Assembly: GCA_026261815.1 (NCBI GenBank)
Contig: JAMPIT010000484.1
Coordinates: 8,468,501 to 8,532,500 of the forward strand
From: Monarcha castaneiventris obscurior
Lineage: Eukaryota > Chordata > Aves > Passeriformes > Monarchidae
DNA length: 64,000 nucleotides
Reading direction: 5' to 3'
The notes beneath the pieces were generated by a model that was not told where the DNA came from, made no database searches, and was given only the letters and a program-made list of their open reading frames with translations. Each line of letters begins with the position of its first letter. Within the stretch, counting starts at the first letter, position 1. Made by a program: the position numbers and the translations under genes. Shown in pieces: positions 27,321-38,333 of this stretch.

Positions 27321-30300
27321 CAAAAAGAAAACTCCATTTGATACAGCCAGTGAACACAGACAATTAAGAAGTCAAGTAGATGAGCACTGACAAAGATACT
27401 GAACTTTGTGGAAGATGATGGGCAAGATGCCAATTTTTCAGTGGAACAGATTTTGCACAGTATCAGTCAAACTTTTGTTTTATGAAAATCCATGCTACTG
27501 TTTCCTAACTGAAATACATGAAGGGCCACTTGCTTTTGCATTAGGACTAGCTGACATGAATACAAGGCTATGTGCAAACAAGAATGTGACATTAGAGTAC
27601 TAGTTTACATATATATAGAAGTTGTGTAAATGGCTTTTCTTAAAAGCAATTCACAAGATGTCATACGAGAAATAAAGCTGTGAAGACAGTGTCTTCTGCA
27701 ATTAAGTTTAATAATGATTATGGGTCAGGATGAATGGGGAGAGCTAGTGTGCCTTTGTACCACGCAGTATGTGCACAGGAAAACCCTGAAACACACTGAG
27801 AATATGATTTTTTTTTAAACTTTTGCTTGAAGAATAGTTTAAAGAAAAGAGACCTAAAGAAAGGAGAGAAATGTAGCAACAGACCTGTGAAAGAAGTTCT
27901 GATTGCAACTTCAAAATGTGTCTAAATAAATAAAATTATTTTGCAAGTTCTCCACAAAGTGTGTGACTGTACAACTGATTCCTCAATCAACTCCCTCCTG
28001 AAGGAGGAATAAGAAACCCGCAAATTCCTAGTCTGGTAAATTCAGATGAAGCCAAGTCCATGTGTGATCTGTTCTCACAGCATTTAATCCACAAGTCTTC
28101 GACTGTGCTTCTGGAATAGTGTAGAAGTTCTCCTCAGCAGAGCCATGTGTTTTACTCACATCTGCTAGAAATTGCTTTCATTTCCATTGATCTCATTGTT
28201 TCCTAAGGCATGAACAAACTGATTGAACTGAAAGCATACAAAATTACTTTCTGTCTCTGAAAATTGGGAGCGTTTGGGTTGCTTGAGATTGTCTTTGTAC
28301 CTTTCCTACCCTCCATCCTGCATGGTCATGTGCTCCCCAGCTCCAAGCAGTGGGGGATTTTGCATAGCTCTGGAGCATGTCCTCTGGATTATGCAAAGAG
28401 AAGGTGGTGATCTGCTGCCAGGGTATCATCACCAGAACAGAACTTGCAAAAATATTGCAAACTAAAAATTTCCTGTGACTTTTCAGATGAGTATTTCTAA
28501 AATATCTGTGCTCAAAGGTTTTAATATTAATTCTGTCCAAAAGCAATGATACTGAAGTCTACATATTAAATAATAACTGTTATGCAAATTGTATCAGTTT
28601 ATGATTTCTATATAAAAACATGGGATGTCTGGGAGGTTTTAGCATGGGCAATAGCAACTGTTTTTTCCTCGGCAGTTTAATAATATTTTCAATATATTTT
28701 TCATCAAAAACACCTTTCTACTAGTAGAAGCTATCAGCCTTATTTAACTGCCACATCTATCCAGCTAAAATTAATTCTCCCCCAATTCACAGTCCCTTCA
28801 CTTAAATTAATTTCAGAATACTCTATTCCATGGCTATTATGCCATCCTTATTTTTCTGCATGGGCATTATGTTGGTACAACTGTGGCCTTATTCCCCAGA
28901 AAAAGGATTTCAGCAGAAGGCCAACCCTGCAGCTTGGAAGAGGAACAAAAAGATTCCTCCACCTCAAAGTGAAGGCAGCCTGTGGCCCTCCACCTCCTGA
29001 AAAGCCACTGTTATCCCAGTCTGAGTTTCACTGAGTAAATAAGGGCTCCGGTATTGAGTCCCTTATCTGTGACTTTTTTTATCATTTGATTTCATGTGTG
29101 AGTTCAGAGGTTCACCTGAGGGGTGAAGGAGTCTGCTTGAACACCAAACTGTTCCTCACTATCCCTCTTATACCTCATGTATCCATCCATCCATTCCAAA
29201 CAGAATCTAGGACCGTATTTGCTATGGGTAATATATCTTTGTGAAGTTTGTACAATAGGGAAAGAAGTTATATGGACAAAACCTCCTGTGATGTTTCTTA
29301 ATAAGACAACTTCCTGCATAAGTTTTACAGCAATATTGATGGCCTGGAAAAACTGGAAGAGGTAATTGACCATCTGAAATCTCCAATTCTGCTCCCATAT
29401 ATGGGTCTGGTGCCATCCACTGCTACTGGATCATTGAGAAGTGTGAGCCTCCACTGGGTTTAAAAACTGTTCTAGACATTGAAGATTTTCTTTCCTTTTA
29501 CTGCTGCTACTTTAAGAGATGAATTTACAGATTCTGAGGCATTTGCCCTTGACAAAACTTGTTTGGTTCTTATCCCACTAGGTCAGTGGAGTATCAGTAG
29601 ATTCTTAATTCAGTCTGTCTTTTAGAGTTTCTTTCATTTCTCAGAGCAAAAGTAAGTGTCATTCATATTGGCAGGTTGTAATGGGAACATTGAGATAGTA
29701 GTTTTTAAAAATATACACAACTTCTTTTAAATAGTCTTTGTCTCTCTCGTGTGTTTCTTTAGTGTGTCTATAGCAATTACAAGGTTAGGTATCCCTTAAG
29801 ATGGTAGAAAAGGTCATTTTCTTGTCTTTTCTACCCCATGCCTCAGTGAAATATTCATGGTACAGCTCAGGTATTTGGCTCAGGTTTAATGTTTCGATGC
29901 ATTGCCATCTGTTTTGTTGTTGCAGTTGTTTTTGCCCTTGGAGGGGGGTGAGGGAGCATGGAGGCAGCAGTGAGGAATGGTGGCATATGGGTCCAGACCT
30001 GATGGAAAAGAAGAGCAGTGAATCTGCAGGAGCAGCTCCTTTGATCCACACTCTTTTCTTTTTTAACATTAAAAGTCTTTCTGGTGAAAATCTGCCATTG
30101 TGCATGTGCCTCATCAGTAGGCTCTGTGTCTCCTCAAAGGCTATGAAGCCACATTAAAGTAGTCTTTTATATTACTTGTAAAGTTCGTGTATATGACAGC
30201 ACAGACATTGAAGCCCAGCTCCTCACTGAGCCAAATGGCATTAACAAGTTCCAGGGGTGTGTGTGCAGTAGAGCTTTCCAGAGGATTGCAGTGGCTCAGT

Positions 30301-30622
30301 GGCAAAGGGCAGCACAGAGAAAGGATGAACCTGCAAGGGGATGCAGAGCACCAGGAGGACTTGGCAGCACAGGTGCCCAAGTCCCTTGGCCACAGCCAGC
30401 CACCACAACCCAGTTGTCACAGGTCTGGGGACACCTCAGGGCCACAGAGACCTGGCAGGTAGGGTTTCTCTACACTGGGTTTCTCACGGGTGAGTTTTAA
30501 GCTCTTTTGTGACTATTTTTACTGTGATGAGTGTTTGGCCCATAATGTCTCACCAGGATTTTTCTGATTCTTTTTGATCATCTTGCTCTTTTTCAGCATT
30601 TCCCTCTTACTGCTGTTGATTT

Positions 30623-30638
30623 AAATGTCATGACATTT
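30623..30638. repeat. Perfect 16-bp palindrome
   Basis: AAATGTCATGACATTT is fully self-complementary with no spacer. Its centre TGTCATGACA carries two facing TGACA words, the core bound by TALE homeodomain proteins such as MEIS/TGIF. The binding idea is an inference from the motif. Confidence 0.6.
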
Positions 30639-33600
30639 TAAACATGACTTATTATAACAAAACAGTATATAAAACAATATGCTACAGAATAAATGCAGCC
30701 ATCTTTTTTTGAGTGAATGTTAAATGAGAGCAATTTATTCCTCAACCTATTTTACTACCTACTTACTAGAGGGTATTGGCTGCCTAAATCCCAGGGAGGC
30801 AATCTCAGTGGTGAAGCAGCCTTCCATGTGCAAGGCTGAAAGCTAAAGAAGTATTTGAGGGATGCCTGGGGGAAAAGGCTGTCCGGGGATGTAGCTTTAT
30901 CCAGGAGTGCTGTGATCCTGAGCACTGTGGGGAAAGCAGACAGGATCATCCTGGGAAGGCCTGTTGGCGGGTGAGGGGTCCCCTGAGAAGCACACATAAA
31001 AGCAGGCTTTGAAGCGCCTGTGGTTCACCTCAAATATGCAGTATGTGTCATTTCAGACACTGAAGTCTCCTTGAAATCCTCCTACAGTCAGTGGAGGGAG
31101 TGACTCAGAGTATGAGTTACTCCAGAACACGTTGACGGAATGTTTTCATCGTAATTTCAGCAAGTGTTGCTGAGGGTGAGGATTTTTTTTTTTTAATAGA
31201 AACAAGCTAATTCCCCAGAGAAGAAGAAATACACTCTGACCACTGTTGGCTCTTCCTGCACATCCCAGAGATGTGATGAGAGAGGTGGAACTCCCCCCTA
31301 GAGATGAGGGCATGCTCCCATTCCCCTGCATGGTGAACTGGCTCTATGCCAATGCCATAGGACCTGCAGCTGATATCCTTTGTGCCATCAGAAAAAGACA
31401 AAGAAAGCAAATAAACCAGATCAACCTCCTTAACCCACATGTGTTTTCATTGGCATGTCACGACTTACTGAGTGTGCTCAGGGTATAGCAAATATTTGTC
31501 TAAAGTTAAGAAGATTACTAAGGGAAGTTCTGACTTTGAAACTCACTGCAGCAGGAGCCAGAATACATCAGCCTGATACAGGCACCTCGAGGTTATCTCT
31601 GCTCTTGGAGTGGGACATGCACATCTCTGCAACTCTGACCTTTTAGGACGAGGCTTTCAGTCAAGTAATACATGCACCTGCATGAAATTTTTGAATCACT
31701 GACTCTATCCTTGATTAAAGTGCTTTTCCTTCATTAAAAATAGCCTTTTTCCAAATGAGTAATGTTGCATGGCAGGCTGTGCACACAGGATAAGGTTTCC
31801 TCCAACATTATCACACAGATGACATTGCCATTTCTTAACCAGGTCTCTGTGTGACATTTCTCTTGTACAGACAGCCCTCTGTAGCCAAGGCCATTAGGAA
31901 GCTCCCCACAAAAATCCACCTTCTCTTCCCACGTGAGGAAGACTACAGAGGTGTTTCTAACATTATCTGCTAACTAGGAGGATAATGGGCATGGTGAAAA
32001 TGTATCTAAACACTTATATAGATTCTTGCCTGGATTCAAATCAGGTTGTAAATAGCAGTTCCCCAAGTCTTTGGCAGGACTTCTTACACCAGTGGATATT
32101 CCTTCAAGTATCTCCTTTATAATGTGCTCACTTTCCAAGAATTTTATCTCAGCTGGAGCCAAACTGGAAGTCTGTCAAGATCTGAGCTCTTCAGAGTGCA
32201 ATCTACATATTTCACCGAATGGCAAACGTGTTTTCTATACAACTGTCATTCTGCTTGTGGGCTTACTTGTCTTTTATATTTTCAGAAGCAAATTTCTTAA
32301 GATTCCTTTTATATTTATTCTTTTTTCTCATCAGAATTGTTAGAAACTGGGATTTGGAGAGTTTATTTTAACAAAGCACTTACCTATGCTTAAGGGTCTT
32401 ACGTAACCTTTATGTGTTTTCACAAAATTCTCTTCATAAAAGTGCTTTGCTAAAAAGTGTGCAGTTATTCATATGTCCATGTGAAGTGTGAGGTTCAAGT
32501 CTTTCCCCAAAGCACAACAATAAAACTGAAAAAATATTTGCAGTCACTATGACAAAGAGTCGACAGGAGGGGAAAGAACCACTGCTCTCTAAAACACAGC
32601 TTTGATAAACTGAGGTTTCCAGTGGAATACATGCTTTGCAGCAATATCAGCAGCTGTGAGATAGAAGCATATTTCATGCAGAAGCAGTAAAACAATTGGA
32701 GAAGGATTTTCCAGTAGATAGTTTAAAAATTGTCTCATGTAAAATGCAGATAATTTATGCTTTTTTCCCATCTCCTTAAATAATTCAGATTTAATGCAGC
32801 AAGCAAAACCCACCCCAAAATCAGGGATTTCTGATTCATGCAAATGCAGATATCTGTATAATATAGAATCATAAGCAAAGTCAGCAGATGAGAAAATTAT
32901 AGGAGTGGGTTTTTTCTGCAGTGTTCACTGTAAATTAGAGCAATTAAATTACAGCAGTTTTGTAGCTGTAATTAAATATGGAGATGGGCCCAGAGATGCA
33001 GAAAGCACTGAACTGTCTGAGCTGCTCAGGCTGTGAGGGGGAGCAGCGGAAAAGGGGCTTGGAAAGCTAATGGGGGCAGAGAGGCCTCCAGCACGTTATT
33101 AACACAAAGTCTGGCAGGTCTCTTGTGTGGTCAAGGGTGAGCCTGCTGTGCTTGTTCTCTGCCTTGTTTTTGCCTTTCCTGGGCCCTGACCAGAACAGGG
33201 ATGATGCTCAGCTGGAAGACAAGCCCAGGGCTGGGAGCTGCTGCAATGATTTCCCCCAGGTAGGTAGAACAGGATGTGTAAGGCCATGTGATTCCAGTAT
33301 CCCTGAGAAGCTGCTTCATGAAACCACTGTGTTTCATCCATTATTCTTTCATTTTACATTTCAAGTCAAGTCTAGACTTCAGCCACAACTGAAGGGAAAT
33401 GAGATGGAGGCTCAGAGTGGCAGAGGAGGGCACCTACCAAAAAGCTCACACTCCTTTCAGCAAGACAGCAGAGAGTGAGGAAAGGCTGGAGCATAGCAGG
33501 AGGTACAGATAATAGCAGTAAGAAAAGAGCAAGGAGGTCAAGACCAGGGGGAACAGGGCAAAGGAAGCAATTCAGGAGTTAAGTTGTAAGAGCAGTACCA

Positions 33601-33750
33601 GAGGAGGCTTAGATGGCTGGAAGTCATCACCAGGACCAGGAGGCTCCTAGTATCACCAGAGGGCTGAGAACCTGCAGCCAGCTCAGCCCTGGAGTTTGTC
33701 TCCCATGGGTGGGATGCTCCACCACTGTGGTGCCTGGTGAACATACAACA

Positions 33751-34065
33751 TGTTGGGGTGACCGGAGGGGCTCCCCCCGAGGTGCACTGCCCTTTGGGCT
33801 GGCCTGTCCTGGTTTGAATTCCGCGGTTCTCTGTCAGCCTGGTCACTCCCCAGAGTGCCAGCTCCCTGCTCCCTGGTCCTGCCTTTCCCCTGGCCCCGGG
33901 AAAAATCCTGAGGTAGCTGTGCTGTTCGTATTTGCCCCTACATCCTCTGACAGTGAAGATGCAATAAATCCTCCTGCCGGAATGCAAGCAATACCCTTCC
34001 TGACTCTTTGTCACTGACTTAATACTGAACCTGCCCAGGCACCCGTGGGGGCACGCGGGCCCCCA
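33751..34065 (+). mobile_element. Endogenous retrovirus LTR, ERVL-like
   Basis: The segment begins TGTTGGGGTGACCGG, carries an AATAAA polyadenylation signal at 33963-33968, continues with a U5-like stretch containing CTTAATACTGAACC, and ends in CCCCCA near 34065. This layout matches small passerine ERVL-type LTRs as I remember them. No retroviral coding sequence adjoins it, so it is most likely a solo LTR. If the left edge is placed at 33759 (TGACCGG), the flanks TGGGG and TGGAG form a 5-bp near-duplication, the size expected for ERVL insertion; with the left edge at 33751 no duplication is visible. Boundaries are therefore uncertain by several bases. Confidence 0.65.
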
Positions 34066-34490
34066 TGGAGCCAGGCAATTACAGTATTACACCACAGCTG
34101 CAGTGCAAGAAGAGGAGCAGGAGTGTGCTCTGCAGTGTGTTGGTCACACAGCTTTGCTGCCATAAGGGACTTGGGGGAAGCAACATGTAGCAGCCCTGGG
34201 CTCAAGTTTGTCTCCAGCCTCTTGAAAAGGGTTGCTACTGGAGAAAAGAAATTAGATTTTCAGCCTCCTCATGCTTCACGTGTTAATCTGATGTTGAGAT
34301 ATCACTCTGAATATTTCACCACAGTGTAGGATTTAAGTACAGAAAAGATGCCTGGGTATCTCAAGGTGTATTAGTAATAATGAACACCTGCAGCTGGGTA
34401 ATGCCTAGTCTCTGATTCAAGCCACTGGCAAAAATTCATCCTTTTTTTTTTTAGCTGCTGGTTTTGATAATACTATATTTTATAATATAA

Positions 34491-34518
34491 ATTATTTATT
34501 ATTTATTATTTATTTTTT
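34491..34518. repeat. (ATTATTT)n microsatellite
   Basis: Three head-to-tail copies of ATTATTT followed by ATTTTTTT. It is a short simple-sequence tract embedded in AT-rich DNA. Confidence 0.8.
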
Positions 34519-36208
34519 TAATTGCTGAAGCAGCTGAGTTTTGTTATGCTGCTGCCGTTTTGTGTAATTACTCTCCATCACTATAATTTTTCTTTTAGTT
34601 AAATGCATTGGAGGTTATAAACTCTTAACTAGCTACTATAAATATTCATGGGGAGTGAGAATAGTTCTAGCTACCATAAAAGCTTTTTCCCAATAGTTTT
34701 GGCTAGTGCAGTATATTTCCACAGGTTGTTTTTCTGATGGTGTTATGGCATAAGTAGAAGAAGACATAATATACATATCACTTCAAGCAACAGCCAGCCA
34801 TAGACCCAGGTCCCCTATAGTCTGCTGTGTTGAGAATTCTGGGCTCCTCCACAGAGGGCAAGAAGGAGAGGTCCCCCAATGTGAATGTGCTATAAAACAA
34901 TATTGTGTTTCCCTGAAGAATTGCAGTGATAAAAACATGGACCATTCTGCAGCACTAGCAACTTTAATAAAATAACATAAAGCACAGCTGTCAGGTCTGC
35001 CAGCATCTCACACTGGGAGACATGAGTGAGAAAATGAACACTTTTCACAAGCAGAAATATTCAAAGAGCTCCACTGTTTACATGTAATCAAGACTGACAG
35101 TCATAGATTATCAGTGGAAGAGCATTTTCTGCTTGAGGTGAAAGAAGAGGATAATTTATCAGGAAGCCCAAGAAGTCAGATATCAGTAATGATCTGCTTG
35201 AAGAAGGGCATATCTTAGAAATAGTGCATTTATTTGTACTGCAAGGCAAGAAGATGTTCGCACTTATAAACAAGAGTCTTGGTGCTTGAAGAAATGTGGA
35301 GCAGATACAGTGTGTACTTTGCTGGGCAACTGCAATTAGAGAATTGACTAATGTGTGTCTCGGTGCTTGTTCAGAATATTAAAAGAAAAATTTAGCATAA
35401 TATTGTCTAAAAGAGCTGTTCATGGTCTCCCATCCTGTTCCCTCCTTTTGGGGTTATCCAAGGTATGCTGAGGGGGTTGCTCACCTTCCTGTTGATCCTT
35501 AGGATTCAGAGACACTCCTGTAGTGAGTGTCTACAAACAGGTTTGGCTTCAGGGAAGTTGGGCCTTTCTGAGTTTTGCAGTAAAACATTTTGTCCACCTG
35601 TGCAATGCTTTTGCCTCACCTTTCTCTTATGAAACAGGCCAAGTACCATCTGCTTTGAAATCGTAACTAGTTTGGAGCCCTACAGAAAAAGGTTTTATAG
35701 ACTTACCTTGCCTTGGTGTGCACTGAGTTTGCAGAAGTAAAATTGTATCACAAACTTCAAGCTAGTCTGTGTTTGATATATCCGAGTAAGGATGTCAGCT
35801 CAACTTATCCAGCTTTTACTGTCTGACAGGTAGGAAAGATGGATAAGTCACTACTTTTTGTGGATGGGTATCTGATAAATAGAGGCACTCTTTTTCCCTT
35901 TAATTTGAGCAGAACCTTGGAGTGTTCTCGAAGTGCAGGAGAGCATTGCTTCCTCAGTTTAATCCAAACTTTCAACAGCAAGTCAGATATTTGCAGATTC
36001 ACAGCTGGGACTTGGATATACACGTGAATATGAACACACTCCGAGGCACAGGAGTCCCTAGGAAACAAGTATCAACTGTTATGTTTGTTTCTCACCTGAA
36101 TTCTGAATCAGTACAATTTATAACTGAAATATCTATGTTCTTCTCTCCTGGAAGTAGCTTTACAACTTAGCCGAAATACTAAGGAGACTCTCTTTAACTC
36201 TCTTTATT

Positions 36209-36230
36209 AAAACAAACAAACAAAAAAAAA
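36209..36230. repeat. (AAAC)n / poly-A tract
   Basis: Two to three AAAC units run into a run of nine A. Simple-sequence DNA; the sequence on either side does not identify it as the tail of a retroposon. Confidence 0.75.
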
Positions 36231-36560
36231 GACATAAAGCAGCTTTAGCTTACAGAGGCCCTCACAGGGAGAACTGAACCTGGTTGAAAAGTACTTTACA
36301 GAAGAGCATATTAAAGGACCAGGTGAGACCAAACCCATCCATGATCACATTACCTTGTCACCATTAGGGATCCCTAGCAGATCCAGGAGATTTGAAGAAC
36401 CAGAGAGGTGCACAGGTGGACCTGCATTGTGTTTTTCAGCTTCCATGGATTTGTAGTATGTGTAATCCCTGACCTAAAGTTGATATCAGCAAGCTTTATT
36501 TTTTCATCTGTTTGTTGGTGCTGTTGATCTTGAACCTGCAATATTTTTAGCATCCAGAAC

Positions 36561-37022
36561 ACCATGGAATATTGTGGGGTTGGAATGGACCTTAAAGATC
36601 ATCTAGTCCCAAGCCACTTCTGCCATGGGCAAGGACACCTCCCACTAGACCAGGTTGCTCAAGGCCTTATCCAGTGTGTCTGAACACTGCCAGGGTTCGG
36701 GCATCCACAACTTCCCTGGGCAACCTGTGCCAGCATCTCAACACCCTCACAGTAAAAATGTTCTTCCTAATATCCAACCTAAAATTCCCCTATTTCAATT
36801 TGTACCCATTACTCCTTGTCCTACCACTACAATTCCTAATGAAGAGTCACTCTCCCTTCCCTGTGGGCCTCCTTCACATACTGAAAGGTGCTATGAGGTC
36901 TCCATGCAACCTTCTCTTCTCCAGGCTGAACAGCCCAAATTTTCTCAGCCTGTGTTCATAGAGAAAGTGCTCCAGTCCTCTTACCAACTTTTTGGCCTCC
37001 TCTGGACTCATCTTGCAAGGTT
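36561..37022 (-). mobile_element. CR1 LINE, 5'-truncated 3' end
   Basis: The plus strand reads as the reverse complement of the well-known CR1 3' end: GGACCTTAAAGATCATCTAG, then CCACTAGACCAGGTTGCTCA, CATCCACAACTTCCCTGGGC, the CCCTCACAGTAAAAATGTTC segment and the AGGTCTCCATGCA / CTTCTCTTCTCCAGGCTGAA segment. These are landmarks of the last 450 bp of chicken-type CR1, covering the C-terminal end of ORF2 and the short 3' region. The copy is 5'-truncated near 37022, as most CR1 copies are, and its reading frame is broken by several stops and frameshifts. The terminal octamer repeat at 36561 is degenerate. CR1 leaves no reliable target duplication and none is claimed. Confidence 0.95.
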
Positions 37023-38014
37023 ATCCATAATTTAATTATTTTGCATCAAAGTGGCTGGCTCTGTGGTTTGGCTTGTACTAGAGCTGCAGGATGGTGGTGT
37101 CAGAGAAGGGTACGCAGCCACCAGAGGTGGTTTTCCCAGGGTCTCCAGTATTAGTTTGGTAATACCACAAACTGAGTGGCACTGGGGTGATAATTGCCAA
37201 TTGCACCTCAGAAATGACTGGCACAGTAAGAGCTCTGAGCACAGAGTAGTCCTGGGATCCTGTTTGGGGATAGATGTGGCAATTTTATACTGAAATAATA
37301 CTCATCTGTAAGTCAGTTGAACAATGAATATGTTGGCTGGGGCAGTGATTTAACACCTCAGGCTGTTGTTTGACATTCTCAGTGTGCCCACAGAATGTGG
37401 AGGCACCTTTTCATTGAGAGAGGCTCAAGACGCCTGCGCTGAGCTCTGGCTGGGGCTGCTGTGTGTCTTGGGGCTGTGCACTGGCAGCCAGGGCTGCTGG
37501 GCTCTTCCAGGCAAGTTTCAAGATTCATTGCTGCTCCCCATACATCTGTTTTAACCTCAAGTCAAAGATTGATTATTTTTAAAGGTTAGCTGTTATGTAG
37601 CAGAAGAAACCCACGCCTTTGCCAGCTATGAGACGTCACTGTGGTCTGTAACTGCACAGTTTTAATTTAGACAACAGCAACAGCCATTGCAGGTTAACCC
37701 TCCTTATTACTACTCACTTCAGTTTCTTTGAACAGGAAAATAATCACAACTTGCAAGTCACACCCCCATTTACCAGAGTCCACATGGAGCCAGCTCTCAC
37801 CTGGATTGTGCAGAAACAAGATAGCAAGGGAGAACAGCAGCCAAATCACATCACTAAAAGCAATTCTTGTGGGTTAAACAAGGAGACCTTGAGGAACTCG
37901 GGCAGCTCTCCCTTGCCTTCCAGCTTTTGCCTGCTGTACCTCCCACCAGTGTTAGGTTGAATGAGCAAGACACTGCTTTGTTTCAGAAGACAGCTCACAC
38001 CTCAGTCAGATTTA
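37023..38014. other. Gene-free sequence between CR1 and solo LTR
   Basis: Unique sequence. An open frame near 37366-37554 is G+C-rich (leucine- and cysteine-rich translation) but has no recognisable domain or splice context. I see no mobile element here. Confidence 0.5.
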
Positions 38015-38018
38015 CCAC

Positions 38019-38329
38019 TGTAACACTAGGGAGCAGTGAGGAGTCCCCGGGTAGATGCAAAGGGGGAACTTTATTTACAAAAAACCCAGCCTTTTTATCC
38101 TATTAGTCGATAGTTAATTTACATAGTTTTAAGGCACAACAAACAAAATTGAACCAACCACCATACACCACTGTGCAGGCACGAGGCATTCACGCTGCAG
38201 GCCTCACTTCCTCTATTCTAGCTGAGTCATTTTCCCACAGTCCATTTCTACTTAGGCTAAGTGACAGGCCGGAGCCATGGTTTCACCAGGCCTTCCCTTT
38301 ACAAAGCTTTACCTATCGGTCACGTAACA
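38019..38329 (-). mobile_element. Solo endogenous-retrovirus LTR with CCAC target duplications
   Basis: Read on the minus strand, this 311-bp element starts TGTTACGTGACC and ends GTGTTACA, giving the TG...CA ends of an LTR. It contains a TATA-like GGATAAAAAG (plus-strand 38091-38100) and, just downstream, an AATAAA polyadenylation signal (plus-strand 38070-38075). The four bases CCAC flank it on both sides (38015-38018 and 38330-38333), matching the 4-bp target duplication of ERV1-type elements. No internal retroviral region remains, so recombination between two LTRs or loss of the body is inferred. Family assignment is uncertain. Confidence 0.75.
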
Positions 38330-38333
38330 CCAC

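Larger units (their letters stand above)
25961..33480. other. Gene-free unique sequence
   Basis: I recognise no coding sequence, RNA gene or mobile element. It contains two notable palindromes (26752-26770 and 30623-30638), an ATTA-rich segment near 27170-27320, and a T run near 31184-31195. G+C-richer pieces near 30240-30470 and 33010-33260 give frames on both strands that resemble nothing known to me. Confidence 0.55.
34066..36560. other. Gene-free sequence between LTR and CR1
   Basis: AT-rich unique sequence with a short ATTATTT tandem tract at 34491-34518 and an AAAC-rich tract at 36209-36230. No recognisable coding sequence is present. Confidence 0.55.

Noticed and set aside
32020..32060. 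TTCAAATC word reminiscent of a tRNA T-loop
   Set aside because: No acceptor, D- or anticodon-stem pairing could be found around it; no tRNA gene is supported anywhere in the window.
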